Below are positions 23,122-31,437 of a stretch of DNA of 64,000 nucleotides, in pieces. The stretch lies in the NCBI GenBank assembly GCA_018675575.1, contig JABGXW010000134.1:1-64000 (forward strand), read 5' to 3'. The position numbers were made by a program, and so were the translations under genes. The notes beneath the pieces were generated by a model, which saw nothing but the letters and a program-made list of their open reading frames with translations, was not told the DNA's origin and made no database searches. The stretch comes from Bacteriovoracaceae bacterium (lineage in GTDB: Bacteria; Bdellovibrionota; Bacteriovoracia; Bacteriovoracales; Bacteriovoracaceae). How positions within the stretch are numbered: the first letter of the stretch is position 1; each line of letters opens with the position of its first letter.

Positions 23122-24912
23122 ATGGCCAAACGTGAGGCAAAGGAAGATCAATTTAAAACTTTTGATGGTACTGAATTACATTATCGTACCTGGGAACCTT
23201 TAACAGAAAAATCCAACAAGAAAGCGTTGGTGGTAATGCATAGAGGTCATGAACATTCAGGCAGATTAAGTGATTTAATCGACGGAATGGATTGTGACGA
23301 ACTTTGGGCATTTGCTTATGATGCGAGAGGGCATGGACTGTCTCCTGGCCCTCGTGGATATGCTCCTGATTTTTCTTACTTAGTTAAAGATATGGATACA
23401 TTTGTAAAAATGGTTTCTGAAAAACACGGCATACCCATTGAAAGTATGTTTGTCGTCGCAAACTCTGTAGGAGCAGTTGTGACTTCTACATGGGTTCACG
23501 ACTACGCTCCAGCTATTAAAGGAATGATTTTAGCAGCTCCGGCATTTACAATTAAGCTTTATGTTCCAATGGCCCTATTGAGTCTTAGGATTCTTAATAT
23601 GATAAAAAAGAAAGCATTCATTTCATCATATGTTAAATCTAAATTTTTAACTCACGATGTGAATGAACAAAAGAAATATGATCAAGATAAGTTAATTACA
23701 CCTGATATAGCAGTAAATATTTTGATAGGCCTTAATGATAATGCCGCAAGAGTTGTGTCAGATGCTGGGGCCATACATACTCCTACACTTATATTTTCAG
23801 CAGAGAAAGATTGGATTGTCCATAGCAAGCCACAAAAAAATTTTTTTGAAGGGCTCTCTTCTTCAAAAAAGAAATTTATTACATTATCAGGGTTTTTCCA
23901 TGGAGTTCTCTATGAAAAAGATCGGCAGATTGCTTTTGATGAATGTATTCAATTTATTAAAGAATGTTACGGTGAGAAAACCCCTTCAGTATCTTTAGTT
24001 AAAGCAGATGTGGAAGGATATACATATAAAGAATACGATAGACTTGTCAATTACCCTGTCTCAATACTTAATTCAATCAACTATTTCAGTCAAAGGATAT
24101 CTCTTACAACTCTAGGACGTTTATCGAAAGGAATAAGAATAGGCTTAAAGTATGGGTTTGATTCTGGAATGTCCTTAGATCATGTTTATAAAAATAAAGC
24201 TGTAGGAATAACTCCCTTAGGAAAAGTTATTGATTTCTTCTATATCAATGCGATTGGCTGGAGAGGAATACGGCAGAGAAAAGTACATTTGCAACAGGCC
24301 TTAGATCAAGTGATAAACGCTATGATCACAGAAGGAAAAGCTATTCGTATTATGGATATTGCCGGTGGTCCGGGAAGATACTTAACTGAGGTCGCTAAAA
24401 AATGTGAACACCATGATCTAAAATGCTTAGTCAGAGATTATGAAAAAGCTAATATTAATGAAGGCAAACAAATTGCAGAATCTCTTCACTGCCATAATGT
24501 AGAATTTATGGTTTCAGATGCTTTTAATCCACAAACTTATCAAGATCAGGAATTTAGACCTAATGTCTTAATTGTATCAGGGCTCTTTGAATTATTTCCT
24601 AGTAATGAACTTGTTTTAAAGGCCATTGAGGGAGCAACGGCAATTGTAGAAGAGGGAGGATATATTCTTTATACAGGGCAGCCTTGGCACCCTCAATTGG
24701 AACTTATAGCGAATACATTACCTAATCGAGAGGGTGCTAAGTGGATTATGAGAAGAAGAACACAAAAAGAGATGGATGAATTATTTAATATTCACGGTGC
24801 AGAAAAATCGGATATGAAAATTGATAAATGGGGCATTTTTACTGTTTCTACGGCCAACTTTAAAAAAACAAATAAAACCCAAGAAGTGGATAGAAATGTC
24901 AAAAATGAATAA
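23122..24912 (+). CDS. Bifunctional alpha/beta hydrolase / class I SAM methyltransferase
   Basis: The 596-residue protein joins two domains. Residues about 10-285 are a monoacylglycerol-lipase-like alpha/beta hydrolase: HRGHEHSGR oxyanion region, nucleophile elbow ANSVGAVVT (a GxSxG variant), acid in EKDWIV and histidine in FFHGVLYEKD. Residues about 380-570 are a Rossmann methyltransferase with SAM motif IMDIAGGPGRYL. Such fusions occur beside PlsC, CdsA and CDP-alcohol phosphatidyltransferase genes, as here, which suggests remodelling or methylation of a lipid head group. It overlaps the second methyltransferase gene by 17 bases. AAGGAG precedes the start. Confidence 0.87.
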   Translation: MAKREAKEDQFKTFDGTELHYRTWEPLTEKSNKKALVVMHRGHEHSGRLSDLIDGMDCDELWAFAYDARGHGLSPGPRGYAPDFSYLVKDMDTFVKMVSEKHGIPIESMFVVANSVGAVVTSTWVHDYAPAIKGMILAAPAFTIKLYVPMALLSLRILNMIKKKAFISSYVKSKFLTHDVNEQKKYDQDKLITPDIAVNILIGLNDNAARVVSDAGAIHTPTLIFSAEKDWIVHSKPQKNFFEGLSSSKKKFITLSGFFHGVLYEKDRQIAFDECIQFIKECYGEKTPSVSLVKADVEGYTYKEYDRLVNYPVSILNSINYFSQRISLTTLGRLSKGIRIGLKYGFDSGMSLDHVYKNKAVGITPLGKVIDFFYINAIGWRGIRQRKVHLQQALDQVINAMITEGKAIRIMDIAGGPGRYLTEVAKKCEHHDLKCLVRDYEKANINEGKQIAESLHCHNVEFMVSDAFNPQTYQDQEFRPNVLIVSGLFELFPSNELVLKAIEGATAIVEEGGYILYTGQPWHPQLELIANTLPNREGAKWIMRRRTQKEMDELFNIHGAEKSDMKIDKWGIFTVSTANFKKTNKTQEVDRNVKNE

Positions 24913-25897
24913 AGATCCTATGCATATATACTATGAGTTAATGCTTATGAATGGAGCTTCATATGTTTTCCAAATAGCAGTTAAGATGGGCTATCTCCAG
25001 GCATTTAGTGGTGGTGATAAACTATCTGCAAAAAAAATTTCAGAAAGATTAGGCTATTTAGAGACACCAAGTTTTTTCATGTTAGAAACATTAGAGTCTT
25101 TAGGTATATTTGAGAGAGAAAAGATTAATAAAAATCCAAAAGAAGATCTTTTTTCATTATCAAAGGTGGCAGCATTTTTAACAGGCAATTATCAAAACCT
25201 CTCTGCCGATTATTGGGAACATTTACCAACATTATTAAAAGAAGGAACACCTTATAAAAAAATGGATATTGTTGAGGAGTCTGAGAATGAATATCAAGTT
25301 CAAGTTAAGGCCTTAGAGTGGATGCTTACTCCTACTGCCGCAATAGCAGCTAAAAACTACTTTTCAAATAATAAAAAAGGTATTTCTATTATAGATGTTG
25401 GTGCTGGATCTGGAGTCTGGAGTTTTTCTATGCTCTATGAAGATCCCTCTTCTCGCGTTACACTTGCTGATTGGCCAGCAGTCTTAGAAGTCGCCAAGGC
25501 GACGGCGTTAAAAAATAAAATTTCTGAAAAAATTACAACAATTGAAGGAAATTTTCATGAATCTACTTGGCCTCAAGATAAATTTGATGTTTGTACCTTA
25601 GGAAATGTTACGCATATACTGACAAAAGAGGCCAATCAAGCCATTTTCAAAAAAATTTATAATAGCTTAAATAAGGATGGTGAATTATTAATATTCGATG
25701 TTATTTCAGAAAGGGAAGATGGCCACTTAGCTAGGTCTCTCTATAAACTAGGGTTATGCATCAGAACAGTTAAGGGCGAAGTATTCTTGCCGGATGAAAT
25801 GGGGCCATGGTTAAAAGCTGCTGGCTTTAAAACTTTCTCATTTGAATCGCTTGATATTGAACCCTATTCTGTTGGTTTATTTAAGGCAAAAAAATGA
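24896..25897 (+). CDS. SAM-dependent O-methyltransferase-like protein
   Basis: About 333 residues: an N-terminal winged-helix dimerisation region (residues about 15-95, GYLQAFSGGDKLSAKKISERLG, divergent from classical HIOMT/ASMT) and a Rossmann domain with SAM motif IIDVGAGSGVWSF at about 162-174, then ADWPAVLEVA and LGNVTHIL. The true start is the ATG at 24896, inside the end of the fusion gene. It overlaps the SMR-like gene by an ATGA junction. Two methyltransferases in one operon suggest successive methylations of the same compound, but the substrate is unknown. Confidence 0.82.
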   Translation: MSKMNKDPMHIYYELMLMNGASYVFQIAVKMGYLQAFSGGDKLSAKKISERLGYLETPSFFMLETLESLGIFEREKINKNPKEDLFSLSKVAAFLTGNYQNLSADYWEHLPTLLKEGTPYKKMDIVEESENEYQVQVKALEWMLTPTAAIAAKNYFSNNKKGISIIDVGAGSGVWSFSMLYEDPSSRVTLADWPAVLEVAKATALKNKISEKITTIEGNFHESTWPQDKFDVCTLGNVTHILTKEANQAIFKKIYNSLNKDGELLIFDVISEREDGHLARSLYKLGLCIRTVKGEVFLPDEMGPWLKAAGFKTFSFESLDIEPYSVGLFKAKK

Positions 25898-26253
25898 TGT
25901 TAAAAATGGAGTCGCAAATTTATCCCATTTTGTTATCCCTTATAGCTGCTATTCTAGGAGCTTTAGCTCAATACTTTTTTAAAATGGGGGCATTGAAATT
26001 AACAGATATACCTATTTATAAAAATTATTATTTGATGGGTGGACTCATTTCTTTTTTTTGGGTGCTTGTGCTTTTTATTTTTGCGTTTCGATTAGGGGGG
26101 AGGATGTTTGTGGTCTATCCTGCCTATGCTACAACATATATCTGGGGCGGACTCATAGCCTTTTACTGGGCCCAAGAGCCTATTAATTCTTGGCAACTAG
26201 GCGGAGTAGGACTTATCATTATAGGGGTCTCCTTAATTTCAGTTCAGAATTAG
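25894..26253 (+). CDS. SMR/EamA-like four-helix transporter
   Basis: The 119-residue protein has four hydrophobic helices and motifs of the small multidrug resistance and EamA fold: AQYFFKMGAL in helix 1, YPAYATTYIWGGLIAF in helix 3 and LGGVGLIIIGVSLI in helix 4. The glutamate of classical SMR pumps in helix 1 is absent, so it may be a lipid-carrier flippase subunit (ArnE/F-like) rather than a drug pump. It is the last gene of the hydrolase-methyltransferase operon, which supports movement of a modified lipid across the membrane. Confidence 0.75.
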   Translation: MMLKMESQIYPILLSLIAAILGALAQYFFKMGALKLTDIPIYKNYYLMGGLISFFWVLVLFIFAFRLGGRMFVVYPAYATTYIWGGLIAFYWAQEPINSWQLGGVGLIIIGVSLISVQN

Positions 26254-26367
26254 TCAAAACTTATAACCCCATTTTTTAAACGAGGAGTATTATTTATGTA
26301 ATAAAGAATGAAGAAAATAAAATCACGCAAAATTTGTCTTCCCGAATTGGGATTTGTTTTAACTGAG

Positions 26368-26970
26368 TTAGGTAACTTCTTTTAAACCTCTAAACATTCT
26401 GTTTTTGATTGTTAGAACTAAGAGTAAAAGTGTTAAAGATAAAATTCCAGTATAGAGAATCGGATACTGAATTTCTAAACCTAGTAGAAGAGCTAGGAAA
26501 CCAAATACAAAAGCCCGATCCGACTTTCCCATTGGTCCATCGTACCTTCGTGAAGCTCCAATAGTTGTAGTTGAAATACCAATTAATTCTGTCATGACAG
26601 CTAATAAACTTATGGGAATAATTAATTTTGCATTTATTAAGGGGTGTGAGACAAAGGCCAAGTAGAGAGCTGAATCGGCCAATACATCTGTGAGCTCATT
26701 TAATAACGCTCCTAGCGGTGTTTGCATGTCATGATCTTTTGCCATCATTCCATCAATTGCATTTAAGGCCATTCTAAAAAACATAAACACGGGAATACTA
26801 AAGAGAACTAGATTTACGTGCGAATTAAAGTAGAGAAGTATTGCCATGCCGAGAGAGAGAACGCATGTAGCAAGCGTCACTTGGTTTGGGGTTAGTCCAA
26901 GGTTTTTTAATAAAAGCACTATCGGTCTTAATAAGTTTTGAAATAGTGGTTTTAAATCATAAATAGTCAT
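26368..26970 (-). CDS. CDP-alcohol phosphatidyltransferase family protein
   Basis: About 200 residues with six membrane helices. The family signature DGxxAR-x8-GxxxD-x3-D appears as DGMMAKDHDMQTPLGALLNE then LTDVLAD: K replaces R, and N stands at the first GxxxD aspartate. This family transfers a phosphatidyl group from CDP-diacylglycerol to an alcohol. These substitutions could change the metal site or alter acceptor choice. The frame extends to 27045, but the ATG at 26970 avoids overlap with the PfpI gene. Convergent with the SMR-like gene; the 114 bases between hold nothing clear. Confidence 0.8.
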   Translation of the reverse strand: MTIYDLKPLFQNLLRPIVLLLKNLGLTPNQVTLATCVLSLGMAILLYFNSHVNLVLFSIPVFMFFRMALNAIDGMMAKDHDMQTPLGALLNELTDVLADSALYLAFVSHPLINAKLIIPISLLAVMTELIGISTTTIGASRRYDGPMGKSDRAFVFGFLALLLGLEIQYPILYTGILSLTLLLLVLTIKNRMFRGLKEVT

Positions 26971-26990
26971 GACGTTCTCGAATAGTAATT

Positions 26991-27740
26991 TTACTTTAAT
27001 TGTTTTAATATATTTGCAGTAAAGGAATAGATATCGCCTGGCCATCTTGCAGAAATATAATTTTCATCAACAAGGCTAAAACCATTTTTCAAATTATTTG
27101 CTCTGTCTTTTCCAATAGGGTTTGGACCTTGAATAAAATCAGATTCCTGCTTTAGATTTTCTTTAACTTCATCTTCGACTGTTGTTTCAGGATAAGTAAG
27201 ATAGTAATCATCCATCCATAGTCTTGTAATGTTAAAAGCTAGTTTTTCTTGTTGCCTCAAAAGGCCTGTCGTTTTTCTTCCATAGAGAACTGATTTTCCA
27301 TCTGCTCCCTTAGATCGTGCAAGTAGAACAACACCATGACACACGGCCGCAACTAATTTCTTTTGATTCATAAATTCTGCTGCGACATTTTGCAAAGTGG
27401 AAGACTCTAAATATTCCCTCATGCCTTTTGCATGACCACCAGGAAGTAATAAAGCGTCATAGTTTTCAGTTTTTAGTTCACTATAAGCTATAGGATTTTT
27501 AAATTCAGGGGATATCATCATTTGAGCATAGGCATCAATAGCATCTTTTCTTGCCATAAAGAATCTTTTAAGAATTCCGAGTCCTTTGCCTGTAAGCATT
27601 ATTGGGTCTGCGGCAGCTTCTACACCCATTGGGGTACTAAACACAATTGAATAATTCTTCTCTTTTAATAACTTAAAAGGAATAGCAGTTTCACTTGGAT
27701 CGAAATCTTTATGGGGTAATGGTATTAAAATAATTTTCAT
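26991..27740 (-). CDS. DJ-1/PfpI family protein (class I glutamine amidotransferase fold)
   Basis: About 249 residues from the ATG at 27740, which has AGGTTATTA before it; the frame is open to 27788. The family nucleophile cysteine lies in VAAVCHGVVLLA, with the glutamate-bearing N-terminal strand and YDALLLPGGHAKGMREYL before it. Relatives act as glyoxalase III, deglycase-like or stress proteins. Its C-terminal part is longer than in PfpI or YajL, closer to the Hsp31-like types. A Fur-like box lies 58 bases upstream of the start, so iron or peroxide control is plausible. It precedes the CDP-alcohol transferase gene by 20 bases and may be cotranscribed with it. Confidence 0.8.
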   Translation of the reverse strand: MKIILIPLPHKDFDPSETAIPFKLLKEKNYSIVFSTPMGVEAAADPIMLTGKGLGILKRFFMARKDAIDAYAQMMISPEFKNPIAYSELKTENYDALLLPGGHAKGMREYLESSTLQNVAAEFMNQKKLVAAVCHGVVLLARSKGADGKSVLYGRKTTGLLRQQEKLAFNITRLWMDDYYLTYPETTVEDEVKENLKQESDFIQGPNPIGKDRANNLKNGFSLVDENYISARWPGDIYSFTANILKQLK

Positions 27741-27797
27741 TAATAACCTATTGTTTAAAATAAATTTATCATAACTAACTATTTTCATCTAATTTAT

Positions 27798-27812
27798 TGA
27801 GAATAATTCTCA
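27798..27812. promoter_or_regulatory. Fur-family box (7-1-7 palindrome)
   Basis: TGAGAATAATTCTCA is a perfect 7-1-7 inverted repeat. It differs from the classical Fur core TGATAATNATTATCA at one symmetric position, and many natural Fur sites contain the GAGAAT half. It lies between the divergent PfpI and thioesterase genes, nearer to the PfpI start. Confidence 0.6.
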
Positions 27813-27922
27813 TAAATGTAAAGGGAACGTTTTAGTCGGGTAAAGGCTCGGGGTTTGTATTAGAAATTAGTGTTATTAACTAATAATTTGTTATACTTAT
27901 ATCCATAGAAAGGATTTTAATC

Positions 27923-28315
27923 GTGACAGGTAAAAACGACATATTGGAATTACAACTTCGTACTCAGGCATTTCCTGTCGATGCGAATCCAGATGGTGAT
28001 ATTTTTGGGGGATGGGTTTTATCACAGATGGATATTGCATCAGGAATTATGGCCAGAAAAAGATGTCAAGGTCGTACCGTGACTGTCGCGGTTGATTCGA
28101 TGACATTTATAGAACCTATTTATGTTGGCGATGTTATTTGTTGTTATGGAGAAATAATCAAAGAGGGTCGGACCTCTGTTTCAATAAAAATAGAAGTACA
28201 TGCTGTTAGACAAAATGGATCATTTAAAGTCAAAGTTACCGAAGGTGTTTTCATCTATGTAGCAATAGACAAAAATAAAAAACCTCGAAGTATAAATTCT
28301 TCTTTTGATAACTAA
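27923..28315 (+). CDS. Acyl-CoA thioesterase (YciA-like hotdog)
   Basis: The 130-residue hotdog-fold protein matches YciA: DANPDGDIFGGWVLSQMD with the catalytic aspartate in GGWVLSQMDIA, then VDSMTFIEPIYVGDVI. YciA hydrolyses many acyl-CoAs and supplies free fatty acids for envelope lipids. The start is a GTG behind AAAGGA. It is 11 bases upstream of the ABC ATPase gene, so the three genes to 29861 may form an operon without an obvious functional link. Confidence 0.9.
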   Translation: MTGKNDILELQLRTQAFPVDANPDGDIFGGWVLSQMDIASGIMARKRCQGRTVTVAVDSMTFIEPIYVGDVICCYGEIIKEGRTSVSIKIEVHAVRQNGSFKVKVTEGVFIYVAIDKNKKPRSINSSFDN

Positions 28316-28326
28316 GGAATAAAATA

Positions 28327-29034
28327 ATGTTAGTCATTGATGCTCAAAATGTTTCAAAATCTTATGGAAATATAAAAGCGCTTAACAATTTAAGCTTAAA
28401 TGTCGCAGCGGGCTCTGTTTATGCCTTATTGGGGCCAAATGGTTCAGGTAAAACAACTTTTGTTAAATCAATTCTTGGACTTGTTAAACCAGATGGGGGA
28501 GACATTAAATTAAATGGAATTGAATCGACGAATGTTGAATGTCGAGATGGAATCTCTTACCTCCCTGAAAAGTTCAACTTCTTTCCCTACTACACAGTTT
28601 TAGGTGTCGTAAAGTTTTATGGAGCGATGAAAGGACTCAAGGGTAGTGAACTTGAAGAACAAGCGATTAATGCTGTCAAATCGTTACAAATTGAAGACCT
28701 AGTATCAAAAAAAATAAAACAATGCTCTAAAGGTCAAGTTCAAAGAACAGGCATTGCTGCCATGCTTATGGGAGACTCTAAGCTACTTATTCTCGATGAA
28801 CCATTTTCTGGATTGGATCCTATTGCTATTAAGGAATTAAAAGATCTTCTCATAGAACTAAAAAATAAAGGTATTACATTATTTATTAATTCACATATTT
28901 TGTCTGAAATGGAAAAACTTTGTGATCATGCCGCAATATTGGATAAAGGGGAAATTATAGCTCAGGGAGAATTAAGTACAATGCTTAATGGTGTTTCTTT
29001 AGAGGATTTCTTCTATACAAAGGTTAAAAAATGA
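28327..29034 (+). CDS. ABC transporter ATP-binding protein (NosF/CcmA-like)
   Basis: The 235-residue ATPase has Walker A GPNGSGKTT at about 36-44, Q-loop region SYLPEKFNFFPYY, signature region CSKGQVQR, Walker B LLILDEPFSGLDP and H-loop SHILSEMEKLCDH. The signature has CSKGQ rather than LSGGQ, a form common in this export subfamily. The next gene encodes a six-helix permease that overlaps by 4 bases, giving a NosF-NosY-like pair. No nosZ, nosD or nosL is nearby, so a role in copper delivery is not established. Confidence 0.9.
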   Translation: MLVIDAQNVSKSYGNIKALNNLSLNVAAGSVYALLGPNGSGKTTFVKSILGLVKPDGGDIKLNGIESTNVECRDGISYLPEKFNFFPYYTVLGVVKFYGAMKGLKGSELEEQAINAVKSLQIEDLVSKKIKQCSKGQVQRTGIAAMLMGDSKLLILDEPFSGLDPIAIKELKDLLIELKNKGITLFINSHILSEMEKLCDHAAILDKGEIIAQGELSTMLNGVSLEDFFYTKVKK

Positions 29035-29861
29035 AATTAATGTCATCACAATTTAAGACTGTCTATATCAATACATTTCAAAAAGAAATGAGAAATAAAA
29101 GCATCCTTATTTTACTTGCTCTCACAATTGCCATCATTTTTATATTCAATGCTGCGTTTGGATTTTTTTCAGGTCTTCTTGAAGGGTCGCCTTTACCAAC
29201 CGATGGAGCTATTGGTAAATTTCCACTCATTGCTTTTTATACATTTCTTGAGTCATGGTCAGTTCTCATTGCTGTTACATTAGGTGTCTCAATTGTTCAA
29301 TCTGATGAAGAGAATAATGTCATACCGCAACTTTTGTCTTTTCCAATAAAAAGGTGGGAATACTTATTAGCAAGAATCCTTGGAGGTTGGACCATAGTTA
29401 TTTTGTATTATTTGTTTTCGATAAGTTTTGCTCAATTTCTTTTTTTTATGTCTGCGAAAGTATTCTTAGCTTCTGAACAAATAATATTTGCGGTAGTAAA
29501 TTCGTGCTTGATTGTTTTACCGGCTATTTTTTTATCAGTATTCTTTACCTTGTTTACAAATAAAATATTCGCCTTTATTCTAACTTTCTTATCGACATCA
29601 GTGATCACTTGGGCCAATTTGTCAATCGGTTCCGCTAGTATATCAGAGATACTAGAAAAACTTGATGGAACCTCTTTCTTTGCAGGAGGAATCCATTATC
29701 TTCTTCCTAGAGTTGGGGTACTCAATAGTTTTACCAATGAAATTTTACAAGGACAAAATTTAAGCTTTGGCCTCTACGCAACAACCTATATTCATTATGC
29801 AGTTTCGGTAGTACTATTTTTCTTATTTATTTCTGTTCTTTTTAAGAAGAAAGATTTTTGA
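29031..29861 (+). CDS. ABC transporter permease (NosY / ABC-2 type)
   Basis: The 276-residue protein has about six transmembrane helices and the typical opening KTVYINTFQKEMRNKSILILL, then a periplasmic loop before SVLIAVTLGVSIVQSDEENN, where the DEE segment is the usual cytoplasmic coupling site. It overlaps the ATPase gene through ATGA and must work with it. The two form a whole export unit if each dimerises. The substrate is unknown. It converges with the bufferin-like gene, ending 10 bases from it. Confidence 0.87.
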   Translation: MKLMSSQFKTVYINTFQKEMRNKSILILLALTIAIIFIFNAAFGFFSGLLEGSPLPTDGAIGKFPLIAFYTFLESWSVLIAVTLGVSIVQSDEENNVIPQLLSFPIKRWEYLLARILGGWTIVILYYLFSISFAQFLFFMSAKVFLASEQIIFAVVNSCLIVLPAIFLSVFFTLFTNKIFAFILTFLSTSVITWANLSIGSASISEILEKLDGTSFFAGGIHYLLPRVGVLNSFTNEILQGQNLSFGLYATTYIHYAVSVVLFFLFISVLFKKKDF

Positions 29862-29871
29862 TATTGTAGAA

Positions 29872-30120
29872 TTAACCTTCAAAACTTCCCTTGAGTTCGG
29901 TACATTCCGTTTCCGATTTGCGAACCCAACCTTTACCTTTACATTGATTTAGACCTGCACAGCCGTGAACTTTCCCACCACATTCACTCTTGCTTTTACA
30001 AGTATTGACTCCATGGCAATGTCCAATATGATCATCATTAGACTGAATTAATTGAGAACAACTTGAAACCCCTAAAAGCAACCCTGCAAAGGCAGCTCTT
30101 AGCAAAAAATCTTTATTCAT
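29872..30120 (-). CDS. Cys-rich BufA2-like periplasmic protein (bufferin-type)
   Basis: The 82-residue protein has an N-terminal signal with a possible lipobox ending VSSC (C21). Six cysteines follow in CHGVNTCKSKSEC at 35-47, then CAGLNQCKGKGWV at 54-66, then C73. The repeated C-x-GxNxCKGxG pattern recalls BufA2 family metallophores, periplasmic copper-binding peptides whose cysteines are modified by BufB (DUF692) and BufC. Neither is encoded in this window, so it may stay unmodified or be served by a distant locus. Good ribosome binding site AGAGGAA. It follows a haem lipoprotein gene by 12 bases. Confidence 0.6.
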   Translation of the reverse strand: MNKDFLLRAAFAGLLLGVSSCSQLIQSNDDHIGHCHGVNTCKSKSECGGKVHGCAGLNQCKGKGWVRKSETECTELKGSFEG

Positions 30121-30132
30121 AGATTCCTCTTA

Positions 30133-30504
30133 TTACATTCCACTTATCCAAGTTTGAAGTGTTGAATAATCATTACTAGAAACTTGTGGGCTAGATAATG
30201 GCATATCTCCTGGAGGGGAGAAATTTTTCATTCTAATTAATAGATTCGAATTTGTGATATCACCAGAAATAACTTGTCCAGTGTCGATCCATTCTTGGTC
30301 TGTACAATTGTTTACCCAAGAATTGTGATAGCCAGTATGGCATGACATGCACTCTGTACGTAAAACGGAATAAGCAGCTCGTAAATTTATGAGAGAGCTA
30401 TCGACACAATTTCCTACCAGACCTTCATCCCCTGTATTGGAATTGAAGGTTTGCATACAACCAGATATGAAAATAAGTATGAACAGAGATAGACACTTTA
30501 ACAT
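30133..30504 (-). CDS. Monohaem c-type cytochrome lipoprotein
   Basis: About 123 residues from the ATG at 30504. A lipoprotein signal ends FISGC (C16), and a single haem c site CMSCH lies at 52-56. The remaining sequence (GQVISGDITNSNLLIRM, then PPGDMPLSSPQVS) resembles the planctomycete-type cytochrome C module in which a distal methionine in a PPxDMP segment is the sixth ligand. It should sit on the periplasmic face. The bufferin-like gene follows 12 bases later, probably in one operon. The frame also opens at 30552, but no signal peptide supports that start. Confidence 0.75.
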   Translation of the reverse strand: MLKCLSLFILIFISGCMQTFNSNTGDEGLVGNCVDSSLINLRAAYSVLRTECMSCHTGYHNSWVNNCTDQEWIDTGQVISGDITNSNLLIRMKNFSPPGDMPLSSPQVSSNDYSTLQTWISGM

Positions 30505-30620
30505 AATGAAATGATACACCTTTAATGGAAAAAATTTAAGAATTTTTTCCATATTCTTGACACCATCGCTGGGTTATTCATGGCAAATATACCTTAAAAT
30601 ATAGAAATTGATAAAAGTTA

Positions 30621-30640
30621 GGATATGTCATGACATACCC
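30621..30640. promoter_or_regulatory. Palindromic operator-like site
   Basis: TATGTCATGACATA (30624-30637) is a perfect 14-bp palindrome, extended to GG...CC at its edges with one mismatch pair. It lies between the divergent haem lipoprotein and HPF genes, 60 bases before the hpf ATG. It resembles Crp/Fnr-type half-sites spaced closely, but matches no consensus I know well. Confidence 0.4.
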
Positions 30641-30696
30641 TCTTTTAATTAACAGATAAATCATGTTTAATAATCACACTAAATCAAGGAGTTTTA

Positions 30697-30966
30697 ATGA
30701 AATGCGTAATTAGTTTTAGAAATATTGAACATACACCGTCAATCGATAATCGAATAAAAGAAAAATCTAACAAGCTTCAAAAATTTCTTCATGGTAACGC
30801 TGAATTAAGTTGGACTTGTTGGACAGAGCATAATTTACAGTATGCAGAATTAAAAATTCATGATGGGAAGAAAAACTACCTTGCAACAGCGGATTCTCCT
30901 AATCTCTATAAATCACTAGATCTTGTTATTGGAAAAATAGAAAATCAAATTCAACATTCACATTAA
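30697..30966 (+). CDS. hpf: Short ribosome hibernation promoting factor (HPF/RaiA family)
   Basis: The 89-residue protein matches the HPF/YfiA fold: FRNIEHTPSIDNRIKEKSNKLQKFL, then ELKIHDGKKNYLATADSPNLYKSLDLVIGKIENQI. Short HPF binds the 30S A/P sites in inactive ribosomes, forming dimers (with RMF) or inactive monomers. It lacks the C-terminal dimerisation domain of long HPF. It is preceded by AAGGAG and by a palindrome at 30621-30640, which could link it to starvation or redox signals. Not near rpoN as in enterobacteria. Confidence 0.9.
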   Translation: MKCVISFRNIEHTPSIDNRIKEKSNKLQKFLHGNAELSWTCWTEHNLQYAELKIHDGKKNYLATADSPNLYKSLDLVIGKIENQIQHSH

Positions 30967-31005
30967 GTTCTTTAACAAGTTATACTTTGAGTTTAATATA
31001 ATTAA

Positions 31006-31437
31006 ATGGAAATAATTAACTTTACTCCTTTTCCTGCCCTCGTAGGAGGCATGATTATTGGCCTCGCAGCTGCCATGCTTCTTCTATCTGTAAATAAAAT
31101 ATTTGGTATTAGTGGAATCGTTTCATGTCTTCTATCTTTAAATAAAAATGATTCTTTCTGGAGAATCCTCATTATTTTAGGATTAATCATTGGTGCAGCT
31201 TTTGGACATTGGGTTTTTGCCACGCCCAAAGTAGAAAACTTTAGATCTTATCCCTATTTAGTTATTGGATCCATTATAATGGGGTTTGGTACTCGATATG
31301 GAGGGGGCTGTACTTCTGGACATGGTGTATGCGGTATCGCTAGGTTGTCTAAAAGGTCTATCATTGCAACATTGGTTTTCATCACAACAGGATCAATCAC
31401 TGTATTAGTTATGCGACTTCTGGAAATTGGCAAGTGA
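31006..31437 (+). CDS. YeeE/YedE family membrane protein, first half
   Basis: The 143-residue protein has about four helices and the YeeE/YedE cysteine motif RYGGGCTSGHGVCGIARLS. In full-length YeeE, which transports thiosulfate, such cysteines lie along the substrate path. Here the function is divided between this protein and the next, which overlaps it by 4 bases (GTGA). The split form is common in marine bacteria and is often annotated as sulfur transport. Confidence 0.87.
   Translation: MEIINFTPFPALVGGMIIGLAAAMLLLSVNKIFGISGIVSCLLSLNKNDSFWRILIILGLIIGAAFGHWVFATPKVENFRSYPYLVIGSIIMGFGTRYGGGCTSGHGVCGIARLSKRSIIATLVFITTGSITVLVMRLLEIGK

Noticed and set aside
28327-29861. Nitrous oxide reductase maturation genes nosF/nosY
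   Set aside because: Only the ABC pair resembles them; nosZ, nosD, nosL and nosR are absent, so a generic ABC-2 exporter is safer.
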